DNA from: Acinetobacter proteolyticus
GTDB lineage: Bacteria; Pseudomonadota; Gammaproteobacteria; Pseudomonadales; Moraxellaceae
Length of the DNA stretch: 41,788 bases
Assembly: GCF_000367945.1 (NCBI RefSeq)
Contig: NZ_KB849179.1
Location: 542,689-584,476, forward strand
Direction of reading: 5' to 3'
A model generated the notes under the pieces. That model saw only the letters and a list, made by a program, of their open reading frames with translations, did no database searches and was not told the DNA's origin. Positions 1 to 8,443 of this stretch are shown here, piece by piece (positions within the stretch are counted from its first letter, which is position 1; each line of letters begins with the position of its first letter). The position numbers and the translations under genes are program-made.

Positions 1-96
1 GAACCTGAACCTGAACCTGAACCTGAACCTGAACCTGAACCTGAACCTGAACCTGAACCTGAACCTGAACCTGAACCTGAACCTGAACCTGAACCG
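1..96 (+). repeat. In-frame GAACCT hexanucleotide array, (Glu-Pro)16
   Basis: Fifteen identical GAACCT units are followed by one GAACCG. All are in the dnaX frame and encode alternating Glu-Pro. The array touches the window edge, so its true length is unknown. The unit is two codons, so gain or loss of units keeps the frame and only changes linker length. Confidence 0.97.
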
Positions 97-810
97 CGCA
101 ATCAAGATCCTCATGTCATGGTGTTTGATGCCGAGGACGGCCAGTTAATTGGATTGGATGTATCAGTGCAACAACATACGATTCAGTCGAATATTGTTGA
201 GGCGGATGAGGTGCTGGTTTTTCCTGTTGAGCAAAATCCTCAAGTACAGCTGGAGCAACCCAAAGTTGAGCAAGTACTTGATCTCGTATCAGAGTCAGTA
301 GCTGAAGCCGTTGTTTTGGAGCCGAGTGTTGTTGCAGACAAGCCCGTTGCACCTGTAATACAGCAGCAAAATCATGAACAAACGGATCTGATGCCTCAAG
401 ATATTTTAAAACTGCGTGAGCAGGTTTTAGAAGGCGAGTGGAATTTAGAGAAGTGGGAATATTGGTTTAGAACCAGCCAGCTTTCTCCGGCTGTTCAAGA
501 GTTAGCCCAACATGGTGTGATGCAAGGACAGATTAACGGTACATCTGTTTTTCAGATTCCTCAAGAATATGAAGGCATGTTATCGCAATTGCAGCATGGT
601 TTGGAGGAGGCATTAAAAGCACAATGGCCAAAAACGCTGTTCAGCGTGCAATATGGTGCTGTTGACTCCAATACGCCTTTAATGATGCAGAATGAGCGTA
701 AAGAGCGAGCATTTAACCGTGCGGTTGAGTTATTACACCAAGAGCCGACAATTAAGAGTTTGGTCGATACTTTTGATGCCGAATTAGTCAATATTAAGCT
801 CAATCCTTAG
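1..810 (+). CDS. dnaX: DNA polymerase III subunit gamma/tau, C-terminal part (5' truncated by window)
   Basis: The reading frame is open from base 1, so the gene begins outside the window; 269 residues are visible. They comprise a (Glu-Pro)16 tract, an acidic, Gln-rich low-complexity linker (about residues 33-125), and a compact C-terminal domain with LEKWEYWFRTSQLSPAVQEL. The last 20 residues (PTIKSLVDTFDAELVNIKLN-P) resemble the end of E. coli tau (…LRRFFDAELDEESIRPI). The known role of tau domain V is to bind the polymerase alpha subunit and organise the replisome clamp loader. The AAA+ ATPase part is not visible. I infer dnaX from this C-terminal similarity and the disordered linker; an unrelated EP-rich protein is the alternative but less likely. 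No clear terminator follows, and the ter cluster begins 109 bases downstream. Confidence 0.8.
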   Translation, partial: EPEPEPEPEPEPEPEPEPEPEPEPEPEPEPEPRNQDPHVMVFDAEDGQLIGLDVSVQQHTIQSNIVEADEVLVFPVEQNPQVQLEQPKVEQVLDLVSESVAEAVVLEPSVVADKPVAPVIQQQNHEQTDLMPQDILKLREQVLEGEWNLEKWEYWFRTSQLSPAVQELAQHGVMQGQINGTSVFQIPQEYEGMLSQLQHGLEEALKAQWPKTLFSVQYGAVDSNTPLMMQNERKERAFNRAVELLHQEPTIKSLVDTFDAELVNIKLNP

Positions 811-919
811 CCAAAATAGACAGAAGAGTATTTATTTTTTACATTGTAATGATTTAGATAAGCTAAAAGTGTAATCTATGCTTAAAATTTAAATCATAAC
901 GAAATAAGGGTAAAAAATA

Positions 920-1558
920 ATGCGTCGTTTACCAGTTTATTTATTACTTGATACTTCAGGCTCTATGCATGGTGAACCCATAGAAGCTGTAAAAAATGGG
1001 GTGCAAATTTTACTTTCAACTTTGCGTCAAGATCCATATGCGTTGGAAACGGCCTATTTATCTTTAATTAGTTTTGATAGCCAAGCCAAACAGTTAGTCC
1101 CTTTAACTGAATTGGCTGTTTTCCAAGCGCCTGATTTGCAGGTCACAGGAACCACAGCCTTGGGCGATGCTTTAGCGCTGTTAGCCGATAAAATTGAACA
1201 TGAAGTGGCAAAAACCACTGCAGAGGTCAAAGGTGACTGGAAACCTTTAATTTTCATTATGACTGATGGTGTGCCAACAGATGATTGGCGTAAAGGGTTG
1301 CAACGTTTACAACAAGTCAAAACAGGGGTAATCGTGGCCTGCGCAGCGGGACATGGCGCCGATACTTCAATTTTAAAACAAATCACAGAAGTTGTTGTTG
1401 AATTGGCAACGGCAGATTCAAATACGATTAAAGCATTCTTTAAATGGGTTTCTGCCAGTATTTCAACAGGCAGTCAGAAAGTGGATGCAGGACAAAAAGA
1501 AGTTACCGGTTTGGGCGATTTGCCACCACCACCACCTGAAGTCAACATCGTACTATAA
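920..1558 (+). CDS. TerY-type vWA domain protein, paralog 1
   Basis: A 212-residue protein that is essentially one von Willebrand factor A domain. The metal-ion-dependent adhesion site is complete: D11-T-S-G-S15, T78 in VTGTT, and M-T-D116-G. It starts with MRRLPVY, the usual beginning of TerY proteins. The chain ends in a Pro-rich tail, LPPPPPEVNIVL, nearly shared with the paralog at 2272-2907. In the ter literature TerY proteins form a 'TerY-P triad' with a PP2C phosphatase and a kinase, both found downstream here. The vWA domain probably acts as a metal-dependent protein-protein contact module in the cytoplasm, as no signal peptide is seen. The start is preceded by AAGGG at 906-910. It is the first gene of the ter cluster. 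The exact partner is not known from sequence. Confidence 0.9.
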   Translation: MRRLPVYLLLDTSGSMHGEPIEAVKNGVQILLSTLRQDPYALETAYLSLISFDSQAKQLVPLTELAVFQAPDLQVTGTTALGDALALLADKIEHEVAKTTAEVKGDWKPLIFIMTDGVPTDDWRKGLQRLQQVKTGVIVACAAGHGADTSILKQITEVVVELATADSNTIKAFFKWVSASISTGSQKVDAGQKEVTGLGDLPPPPPEVNIVL

Positions 1559-1592
1559 AAGTAAAACAAAGTTTAAATAAGAGGGTAAAACC

Positions 1593-2234
1593 ATGGCTGT
1601 GAGTTTAAATAAAGGTCAAGGAATTAGTTTAAGTAAAACTGAAAATAATTTGTCTCAAGTAACGATTGGTTTAGGTTGGGATATTCAGGAACAGAAAAAA
1701 GGTTTTCTTGGTGGATTATTTGGGGGCAATAGCGCTGAATATGATTTGGATGTGATTGCCTTCCTTGTGGGGAGCAATGGCAAGGTCAATAATCTGGGAC
1801 GAGATGCTCAGGGAAATGTCACCTTAGAAAATAGTGATGTTATCTTTTTTAATAATCAAAGGCATTCTTCTGGACATATCTGGTTAACCGGTGATAACCG
1901 TACAGGTGCGGGTGATGGCGATGATGAACAAATTATCGTGAAGCTCAATGACCTGAATCAACAATACCAAAAAGTGGTTTTTGTGGTGCAAATTTATAAA
2001 GCCGCAGAAAATAACCAACATTTTGGGCAAGTTAAAAATGCATTTATCCGTGCTGTTGATACCACAGGCAAGGAAATGGTCCGTTTCGATTTGTCGGGCA
2101 CGGGGCAATATGATCAACAGCGTTCATTACTGTTTGCTGAACTTGTCCGTGAATCAGCTGGATGGAAATTTAATGCAGTCGGACAGGCATCCCAATCTGA
2201 TTCATTTGTGGAATGGTTAAAACAATACGCTTAA
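1593..2234 (+). CDS. TerD-family protein, TerX/TerZ-like variant
   Basis: A 213-residue TerD-domain protein. It begins with the family signature MAVSLNKGQGISLSKTE and has IGLGWD, the DLDVIAFLV strand and the acidic GDNRTGAGDGDDEQ loop that binds Ca2+ in TerD proteins. Compared with the 191-193 residue canonical members, it carries a Gly/Lys-rich insertion (KKGFLGGLFGGNSAEY) after the first strand, as in TerX/TerZ, and an extra insert around NNLGRDAQGNVTLENSD. The C-terminus (SQSDSFVEWLKQYA) is unlike other paralogs in the window. It sits between two TerY genes, suggesting direct partnership with vWA proteins. A GAGGG ribosome site lies upstream of ATG 1593. The TerD-family assignment is firm; the TerX equivalence is only a resemblance. 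Confidence 0.9.
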   Translation: MAVSLNKGQGISLSKTENNLSQVTIGLGWDIQEQKKGFLGGLFGGNSAEYDLDVIAFLVGSNGKVNNLGRDAQGNVTLENSDVIFFNNQRHSSGHIWLTGDNRTGAGDGDDEQIIVKLNDLNQQYQKVVFVVQIYKAAENNQHFGQVKNAFIRAVDTTGKEMVRFDLSGTGQYDQQRSLLFAELVRESAGWKFNAVGQASQSDSFVEWLKQYA

Positions 2235-2271
2235 AAATTTGATTTTCGGCTAAAGAAAGGTTTAGAACAAC

Positions 2272-2907
2272 ATGCGCCGTTTACCCGTTTATATTTTATT
2301 AGATACTTCAGGATCGATGCGAGGTGAGCCAATTCATTCGGTGAACGTCGGCTTGCAGTCCATGTTGAGTGCATTGCGCCAAGACCCTTATGCATTAGAG
2401 AGTGTGCATTTAAGTATTATTACCTTTGATTTGGAGGCTAAGGTTTATTTACCTTTAACGCCCTTGGATCAAGTACAGCTTGCCGATATCGATGTGCCGA
2501 GTGCAGGCGCAACTTTTATGGGCGCTGCACTTGAGTTGTTGGCTGAGCAAGTTACTCAGCAATTACAGAAAAGTACCGATGAGGTCAAAGGGGATTGGCG
2601 TCCACTATTGTTTGTGATGACTGACGGTTCACCGTCTGATGTCTATGCTTACCAACAAGCGATTCCTGTCATACAACAGTTAAATTTTGCCAGTATTGTT
2701 GCCTGTGCTGCTGGGCCAAAAGCCAAACAGGATCATCTCCTACAACTGACCGATAAAGTCGTGGTATTGGATACCATGGATGCGGCCTCTTTTGCAGGAT
2801 TCTTTAAGTGGGTATCTGCCAGTGTCGTGGTGGGAAGCAGTAGTGCAGGGATTTCAGGCTCTGTTTCATTGCCACCACCGCCGCCGGAAGTGCAGTTGGT
2901 GTTGTAA
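2272..2907 (+). CDS. TerY-type vWA domain protein, paralog 2
   Basis: A 211-residue single vWA-domain protein, clearly paralogous to the one at 920-1558. It shares MRRLPVYILLDTSGSM (MIDAS D11-S13-S15), RQDPYALE, the EVKGDWRPL segment and the MTDGSPSD loop. Its end, LPPPPPEVQLVL, matches the tail of paralog 1, although the codons differ at synonymous positions. It is probably a cytoplasmic metal-dependent adaptor of the ter complex. An AAAGG ribosome site lies near 2256-2260. A 34-base gap separates it from the third vWA gene, so co-transcription is likely. Confidence 0.9.
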   Translation: MRRLPVYILLDTSGSMRGEPIHSVNVGLQSMLSALRQDPYALESVHLSIITFDLEAKVYLPLTPLDQVQLADIDVPSAGATFMGAALELLAEQVTQQLQKSTDEVKGDWRPLLFVMTDGSPSDVYAYQQAIPVIQQLNFASIVACAAGPKAKQDHLLQLTDKVVVLDTMDAASFAGFFKWVSASVVVGSSSAGISGSVSLPPPPPEVQLVL

Positions 2908-2941
2908 ATAAAATAAAGAATACATTAAGGATAATCAGAAG

Positions 2942-4000
2942 ATGCGCCGTTTACCTGTTTTTTTCGTATTGGATTGTTCTGAGTCGATGGCGGGGCAAAA
3001 TATTCAACAGATGCAACAAGGCATCCAGTTGATTATGCAACAATTACGTCAAGATCCATATGCCTTGGAAACCGTCTATGTTTCTGTTATTGCCTTTGCA
3101 GGGATTGTTCGAACCTTAGTTCCGTTAGTTGAAGTGTTTGCTTATTATCCCGCGAAATTACCTTTGGGTGGCGGAACACATTTAGGTAAAGCCTTAGAAC
3201 ATTTGATGAATGAATTTGATCGTCATTTGATTAAAACAACGGAACAAACCAAAGGGGATTGGAAGCCAATCGTCTATTTGTTTACAGATGGTCGTCCGAC
3301 TGATGAATGTAAAGATGCGATTTACCGTTGGCAAAAGAAATATGCACGACGCTGTACGCTGATTGCCTTAGGAATGGGTAAAAACGTTGATTATGCAACG
3401 CTCAAGCAATTAACTGAGCACTGTATTGCTTTTGATGAGTTGAATGAACAAGACTTTAAAAAGTTTTTCCAATGGATTAGTGCTTCTGTGGTTGCACAAA
3501 GTAAAAGTATTGGGGATGGGCAGCAGCAAGATCATTTACCGCCAATTGATGAGCGTTATATGCGTTTGGTCAAGGATTTGCCAGCCAAGAAAACCTTGGT
3601 GGATGAAAACTGTGTCACTTTTGTGGGACGCTGTGGCAAGCTGAATCGACCTTATTTAATGAAATTTGAACGTGAAATTCAGTATCAAGCGCCTCAAGAT
3701 TTAAATATCAACCTGAATTTATATCATTTTCAATTGACCGAATGCTGCAAAATTGATGAGGATTATTTTACCTGGTCTGACCAAACCCAACATCAGCAGC
3801 AGGTCAATACCACGCTATTACAGGGTACTCCAGAATGTCCGCATTGTTTGGCTGAAACGGCTTTTGCCATGTGTGGTTGTGGCCAATTGATGTGTTATGA
3901 CGGTTTTAGCGAGGACGTGACTTGCCCATGGTGTCGTCGCCAAGTCAGTTTCGGTTATGGTGGAATGGACGGCTTCGATGTGCAACGAGGGCGTGGTTAA
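2942..4000 (+). CDS. TerY protein: vWA domain plus TerY-C zinc-ribbon domain, paralog 3
   Basis: A 352-residue two-domain protein. Residues 1 to about 190 are a vWA domain with MIDAS D11-C-S-E-S15, GGGTH and TDGRPTDE, related to the two shorter paralogs. Residues about 200-352 are the TerY-C extension, which ends in a Cys-rich zinc ribbon: C299-P-H-C302, C311-G-C313, C318 and C328-P-W-C331. The poly-Pro tail of the other two paralogs is absent, although LPPIDERYM at the domain junction is vaguely similar. This longer architecture is the one usually found next to the PP2C phosphatase and kinase, which follow directly. It is inferred to be the scaffold of that triad. An AAGGATAATCAGAAG ribosome site lies upstream of the ATG. 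Confidence 0.92.
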   Translation: MRRLPVFFVLDCSESMAGQNIQQMQQGIQLIMQQLRQDPYALETVYVSVIAFAGIVRTLVPLVEVFAYYPAKLPLGGGTHLGKALEHLMNEFDRHLIKTTEQTKGDWKPIVYLFTDGRPTDECKDAIYRWQKKYARRCTLIALGMGKNVDYATLKQLTEHCIAFDELNEQDFKKFFQWISASVVAQSKSIGDGQQQDHLPPIDERYMRLVKDLPAKKTLVDENCVTFVGRCGKLNRPYLMKFEREIQYQAPQDLNINLNLYHFQLTECCKIDEDYFTWSDQTQHQQQVNTTLLQGTPECPHCLAETAFAMCGCGQLMCYDGFSEDVTCPWCRRQVSFGYGGMDGFDVQRGRG

Positions 4001-4021
4001 AAATTGGATCTAGGAAAAGCC

Positions 4022-5830
4022 ATGTCGCAAACATTAACTCCTGACGTTCAGACTGCCTTTTTGAATACATTGGAGCAGTTATTACAAGATCAAACTCAAC
4101 AGAACCCTCTGTTACTGGATGGCGATTCTGTTGATCAATTACTGAAAAGTAAAAAAATTTATAATGCCTACTATGATTTGGCTGAACAGATTTATGAGCT
4201 AATGGGTTTTCAATTAGAACAGTCAGCAGCGTTTCAGTATTCTTTATTACAGCGCATCCTTGAGCAGGGGCGCTTGCCGATTTACATCTCTAATGTTGAA
4301 AATATCAATAGTGCTGAATCAAGCCAACCGCTATTCGATCATACCCAAATGATGCAGAATCCAAACACTGAGAATGATGCATTGGAGTCAATTGACCAGC
4401 TTGATTTTCTAGACGAGCTTTACTTGTCTCCTCCAGTTGATGCAGAAAATGAGCCTTGTTTTATAAATGATTGCTTTGTCGCTACACCACTTACGACAAC
4501 GTCATTGTTACTTAGTTCAACTGCAAATATCGACTCAAATAATACCGACCACAAGCAGAACAATGCCTCAGGGAAACCAAATCATGAGGTGAAAATGGTG
4601 AAAAAAATGCCTCATTTTCAGATACCCAATGCACGTGTTGGGCAAGACTATCAAGCGCGTATTCAAATGCAATATCCGGTCAAAGAAGACGTGCTGATTT
4701 GTTCTGAATCAATCAAGATTCCAGAAGCCTTAGGCATCGTATTTGATGATCAAGCCCAACAATTACAGGGTATTCCGTTGCAAGCAGGTGAGTTTAAACT
4801 GGCCTTTCAGTATAAAAACAACGAAGCCGTACAAGCATGGTCTTCGGGTGAGGTGACCTTTATTATTACTGCTGACCCGCGTAGTTTATGGCAGGTCAAT
4901 GAGCCTGATAGCAATGAACCTTATCAAAAAGCACATAGTGACCACCAATTGATTCAGACTGAGCATTTTAACCTTGCAGCCTGTAGTCAGCGCGGACGTT
5001 CACATGAACACGCAGGTACTTTCCGTGATGATGATTTTCTGATTGCACGTGTTGCAGAGACTGATTGGTCAGTGTTGATTGTTGCAGACGGTGCTGGTAG
5101 TGCTAGTTATTCTCGGCAAGGTTCTTTACTTGCGGTGCAAAGTGCAGCAAAAACGCTGATGGATTACCTCGAACAGCATCATCCGCATCTGGATCTCTTA
5201 TTGCAGCAATGGCAAGTTGGCAGTGACGACGAAATGACCAAGTCTGTTGCTCAGCAGATTTATAAAGATTTTCACGATACTTTCTATAAGACAGCCCAAG
5301 TGGCGATTGAGACCATTGAGCAGGAAGCTGAGTTAAAGCAGGTTGCAGCCAAGGCTTATGCCACGACTTTATTGGTGGCTGTGGTTAAACAATGCGAGCA
5401 AAAAACCTTTATTAGCACCTTCTGGATGGGTGATGGTGCCATTGCTGTATATGCCAAAGATAAAGTGCGTTTAATGGGTAAACCTGATGGTGGAGAGTTT
5501 GCTGGACAAACCCGTTTCTTAGATCGCAGTTTTGCACAGCAGTTTGCTAGTCGTGTCAATATTGGCTATTACGATGATTGTGAAGCTGTGATTTTAATGA
5601 CAGATGGTATTTCCGATCCACGCTTTGAAACGGATGCTGGACTCGCGAACCACGAAAAATGGCAGGCGTTATGGCAAGAAATTGAACCACAGTTACAGCA
5701 GCCACATCCAGATCAGGCTTTATTAGAGTGGTCAAAGTTCTTTAGTGCTGGACATCACGATGATCGTACTTTGGCGATTTTATGGAATAAGCCTGTGAGT
5801 GTGGATGTGGAGGGTGTTGTCCATGACTAA
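4022..5830 (+). CDS. PP2C-family Ser/Thr phosphatase with N-terminal extension and Ig-like domain
   Basis: 602 residues from ATG 4022, chosen because AGGAAAAG sits just upstream; an in-frame TTG at 4004 lacks a ribosome site. Residues 1-190 are Gln/Asn-rich with no recognised domain. Residues about 195-290 look like a cadherin/He-PIG-type Ig fold (IPNARVGQDYQARI…LQGIPLQAGEFKLAFQYK). Residues about 315-595 are a PP2C phosphatase, with metal-binding aspartates in R335-DDDF, VAD356GAGSA, MGD471G, TD528GISDP and HHDD581RT. The predicted reaction is Mn2+/Mg2+-dependent dephosphorylation of Ser/Thr, most likely reversing the kinase encoded next. The stop overlaps the kinase start by 8 bases (ATGACTAA), so the two are probably translationally coupled. 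The natural substrates are not known. Confidence 0.9.
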   Translation: MSQTLTPDVQTAFLNTLEQLLQDQTQQNPLLLDGDSVDQLLKSKKIYNAYYDLAEQIYELMGFQLEQSAAFQYSLLQRILEQGRLPIYISNVENINSAESSQPLFDHTQMMQNPNTENDALESIDQLDFLDELYLSPPVDAENEPCFINDCFVATPLTTTSLLLSSTANIDSNNTDHKQNNASGKPNHEVKMVKKMPHFQIPNARVGQDYQARIQMQYPVKEDVLICSESIKIPEALGIVFDDQAQQLQGIPLQAGEFKLAFQYKNNEAVQAWSSGEVTFIITADPRSLWQVNEPDSNEPYQKAHSDHQLIQTEHFNLAACSQRGRSHEHAGTFRDDDFLIARVAETDWSVLIVADGAGSASYSRQGSLLAVQSAAKTLMDYLEQHHPHLDLLLQQWQVGSDDEMTKSVAQQIYKDFHDTFYKTAQVAIETIEQEAELKQVAAKAYATTLLVAVVKQCEQKTFISTFWMGDGAIAVYAKDKVRLMGKPDGGEFAGQTRFLDRSFAQQFASRVNIGYYDDCEAVILMTDGISDPRFETDAGLANHEKWQALWQEIEPQLQQPHPDQALLEWSKFFSAGHHDDRTLAILWNKPVSVDVEGVVHD

Positions 5831-7352
5831 GATTATCCAATGTCAAACTTTAGATGGTCGGCCAGTCGCATTCGTTGATGAAGTCATTGGCTCAGGAGCA
5901 ATGAAAGATGTCTATTTTTCGCCTGATAAATCTTATGTGGTGTGTTTTTTTAGCAAAGAAAAAAACCATTTTTATCAGTCACATGCTGAGCTGGAAAGAC
6001 AGAAGGACCGCTTAAAGGAAATTGTTGGCAATAAATGGCAAGGTATTTTCAACAGTGCAGGTGGGGATTATTGGAAAAATGTCTTTTGTTGGCCCGATGG
6101 TTTGATTGAATATAATGGTTTATTGGGGATTACAGCCCCGACGTACCAAAAACAGTTTTTCTTTGAGCATGGTTCTAAAAATAATGATTTTTTAGGCATT
6201 AAAGGTAAGGAAAAAGAAGGGAAATGGTTTGCCAGTGCCAATAACCAAAATCGGTTTTTAGATGAAAAAGAAAAAGGCAATTGGTCGAATTATCTAAGAA
6301 TTTGTATTTTGATTGCCCGTGCTGTGCGTCGTATGCATGCAGCAGGTTTGGCGCATTCAGATTTATCCTATAAGAATATTTTGATTGATCCTGTAACTGG
6401 GCGTGCCTGTGTAATTGATGTTGATGGTTTGGTCGTGCCAGGCAAATACCCACCCGATGTGGTGGGGACACCTGATTTCATTGCGCCTGAAGTGGTGAAA
6501 ACCAATCACTTTAAAAAGGATGATCCGCAGCGAAGTCTCCCGAATATCATGACTGATCGCCATGCCTTGGCGGTATTGATTTATATGTATTTGCTGTATC
6601 GACATCCATTGCGTGGTGGCAAGGTCCATGATGTGAATGATCCGCAGCGCGATGAAAATCTGGCAATGGGTGAAAATGCTTTATTTATTGAGCATCCAAC
6701 AGACCCAAGCAATCGTGTAAAAGTCAGTCAGGTACGTCCAAGTGCTTTACCGTGGGCCGATCCAGAAAAAATTCCATTCACCGTGACAGGTCCTTATTTA
6801 AAAGAACTGTTTTTACAAAGCTTTGTGACGGGTTTGCACCAGCCACAACAACGACCATCTGCCAATGATTGGGAAACCGCTTTGGTTAAAACGGTGGATT
6901 TGATTCAGCCATGCTTAAATAGTGATTGCGGTCAAAAATGGTATGTATTCGATAATACAACAAAACCAGTATGTCCATTTTGTGGCACAGCCTTTAAAGG
7001 CAAGCTACCTGTACTGAACCTCTATTCGGCACGTCGAGAAGGCAGCTTTAGACCCGATAATCACCGTTTAATGGTCTGGACAGGGCAGTCACTTTACCCG
7101 TGGCATGCCAATAATTTGATTGCACCGAATGAGCGTCTAACAGCAGAGCAAACCAAACGTGTCGGCTATTTTGTTTTTCACCAAAATCAGTGGTGGCTGG
7201 TCAATGAAAATCTGCCTGACCTCATGGATGTGGCAACCAAAACAACGATTCCAATTGGCGAAAAAGTTGAATTGCTAGATGGAAAACAAATTTTACTTTC
7301 ACGTCAGGATGGCGGTCGCTTAGTGGTGGTGCAAATGGTGGAATGTGTATGA
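5823..7352 (+). CDS. Atypical protein kinase with C-terminal zinc ribbon (TerY-P triad kinase)
   Basis: 509 residues from ATG 5823, which follows GGAGGG at 5809-5814; an in-frame GTG at 5799 is less plausible. The kinase fold shows a glycine-loop-like start (VIGSGAMKDVYF), catalytic loop H178-S-D180-L-S-Y-K-N185, metal-binding I-D199-V-D201-G and PDFIAPEV. The usual HRD is HSD and DFG is DVD, as in the ter/lipopolysaccharide-kinase-like branch. After the kinase comes a zinc ribbon, C364-LNSD-C369 … C384-PF-C387, and then about 120 residues of beta-rich sequence without an assigned family. It overlaps the phosphatase by 8 bases and the ATP-grasp gene by 4. The catalytic residues are kept, so it is probably active; vWA/TerD substrates are an inference from gene order. 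Confidence 0.87.
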   Translation: MTKIIQCQTLDGRPVAFVDEVIGSGAMKDVYFSPDKSYVVCFFSKEKNHFYQSHAELERQKDRLKEIVGNKWQGIFNSAGGDYWKNVFCWPDGLIEYNGLLGITAPTYQKQFFFEHGSKNNDFLGIKGKEKEGKWFASANNQNRFLDEKEKGNWSNYLRICILIARAVRRMHAAGLAHSDLSYKNILIDPVTGRACVIDVDGLVVPGKYPPDVVGTPDFIAPEVVKTNHFKKDDPQRSLPNIMTDRHALAVLIYMYLLYRHPLRGGKVHDVNDPQRDENLAMGENALFIEHPTDPSNRVKVSQVRPSALPWADPEKIPFTVTGPYLKELFLQSFVTGLHQPQQRPSANDWETALVKTVDLIQPCLNSDCGQKWYVFDNTTKPVCPFCGTAFKGKLPVLNLYSARREGSFRPDNHRLMVWTGQSLYPWHANNLIAPNERLTAEQTKRVGYFVFHQNQWWLVNENLPDLMDVATKTTIPIGEKVELLDGKQILLSRQDGGRLVVVQMVECV

Positions 7353-8401
7353 CACAAATAGTGAATGATCTTACTCAGATAGGTATTGCAGACAACTCGA
7401 TCGGGATTTGGTTTACCCAAGCGCATTCTTGTCAACGTGATTTAATTTTGGCCGCAAAAACTGCGCCATTTGATACCCGAATGCATGTGGTGGCATCACA
7501 TGCCGACGATCGTCCTGAAATTACGTCTGTTGCCGATATTGCTTTACAAGAACCACCTTTGTCAGAGCGAGTCGAGTGGGTTTTACAGCAAGCACAACGC
7601 TTAAACGTCAAATTGATCATTGCTGGGCATCATGCTGCAATGTATCTGGCTCAAAAACATCGCTTCGAGCAATTGGGTATTCGACTGATGGCGGGCTGTG
7701 ATACGGTTGAGCAGATCGAGCAACTGAATGACAAATCCCTGTTCACTCAAATCTGTGTGACTCATGATTTGGCGGTTGCACCGGCAACCATTGTTGAAAA
7801 TGCCGAGCAATTAGAGGATGCATATCATGACTGGCTGCAAAAAGGCGATGTGTGCGTCAAGCCTGCCAAAGGGGTGTTTGCTTCAGGGTTTTGGCATTTA
7901 GATCCTAATGCGGATGCTTTTGATGTGTTTGCCAATAGCATGAGATTCAAGGCGCATCCTGGAAGTTTTATTGAGAGTTATCGCCAGTTAGAACACCCCC
8001 CTGTGTATTTGGTCATGCCATTTCTTGCTGGGCTAGAGTGCTCAGTGGATATGTTGTGCGTACATGGTCAGGTACATGGTGCGATTGCGCGTTATAAACA
8101 AAATAATGGTTGCCAGAGTTTGACATTCGAAGATCCTGCGATTGAGTTGGCCAATCAGGTGGCTGCATTATTTGGTTGTGATGGGCTAGTGAATATGCAG
8201 GCTCGATATAATGATCAACAGCATTTATATATCTTGGAGGTGAACTCTCGACCATCGGGTGGTATTGCACATACCTTTATGAGCGGTGTGAATTTGGTCC
8301 ATTTGGCGATTGCTCAAGTACTACAGCTCAATTATCAACCTGAAAAGATGGAAAGTTCGGTCACTGTACGCAGCATAAGTCAGAGTATTTGTGTAATATA
8401 A
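7349..8401 (+). CDS. ATP-grasp enzyme of the ter biosynthetic module
   Basis: 350 residues if translation starts at ATG 7349, which overlaps the kinase stop as ATGA; an in-frame ATG at 7343 would add two residues. The central and C-terminal parts fit the ATP-grasp fold: a nucleotide-binding strand DVCVKPAKGVFASGFW (about 167-182), PFLAGLECSVDMLCVHG (about 224-240) and the Mg-ATP-binding ILEVNSRPSGGIAHTF (about 295). The N-terminal half (about 1-110) looks like a Rossmann-like pre-ATP-grasp domain. ATP-grasp enzymes ligate a carboxylate to an amine or thiol through an acylphosphate. In ter systems this gene is grouped with phosphoribosyltransferases and a lyase in a proposed nucleoside-like metabolite pathway. 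Its own substrates cannot be read from sequence. Confidence 0.85.
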   Translation: MTQIVNDLTQIGIADNSIGIWFTQAHSCQRDLILAAKTAPFDTRMHVVASHADDRPEITSVADIALQEPPLSERVEWVLQQAQRLNVKLIIAGHHAAMYLAQKHRFEQLGIRLMAGCDTVEQIEQLNDKSLFTQICVTHDLAVAPATIVENAEQLEDAYHDWLQKGDVCVKPAKGVFASGFWHLDPNADAFDVFANSMRFKAHPGSFIESYRQLEHPPVYLVMPFLAGLECSVDMLCVHGQVHGAIARYKQNNGCQSLTFEDPAIELANQVAALFGCDGLVNMQARYNDQQHLYILEVNSRPSGGIAHTFMSGVNLVHLAIAQVLQLNYQPEKMESSVTVRSISQSICVI

Positions 8402-8443
8402 AGACCATTATGTATATTATTTTAACTTAGATTTAAGAATTAT

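Noticed and set aside
811..919. Promoter for the ter cluster
   Set aside because: Possible elements (TTTACA 838-843, TTGTAA 844-849, TAAAAT 883-888) do not combine with acceptable 16-18 base spacing; a promoter is expected here but I cannot place it.
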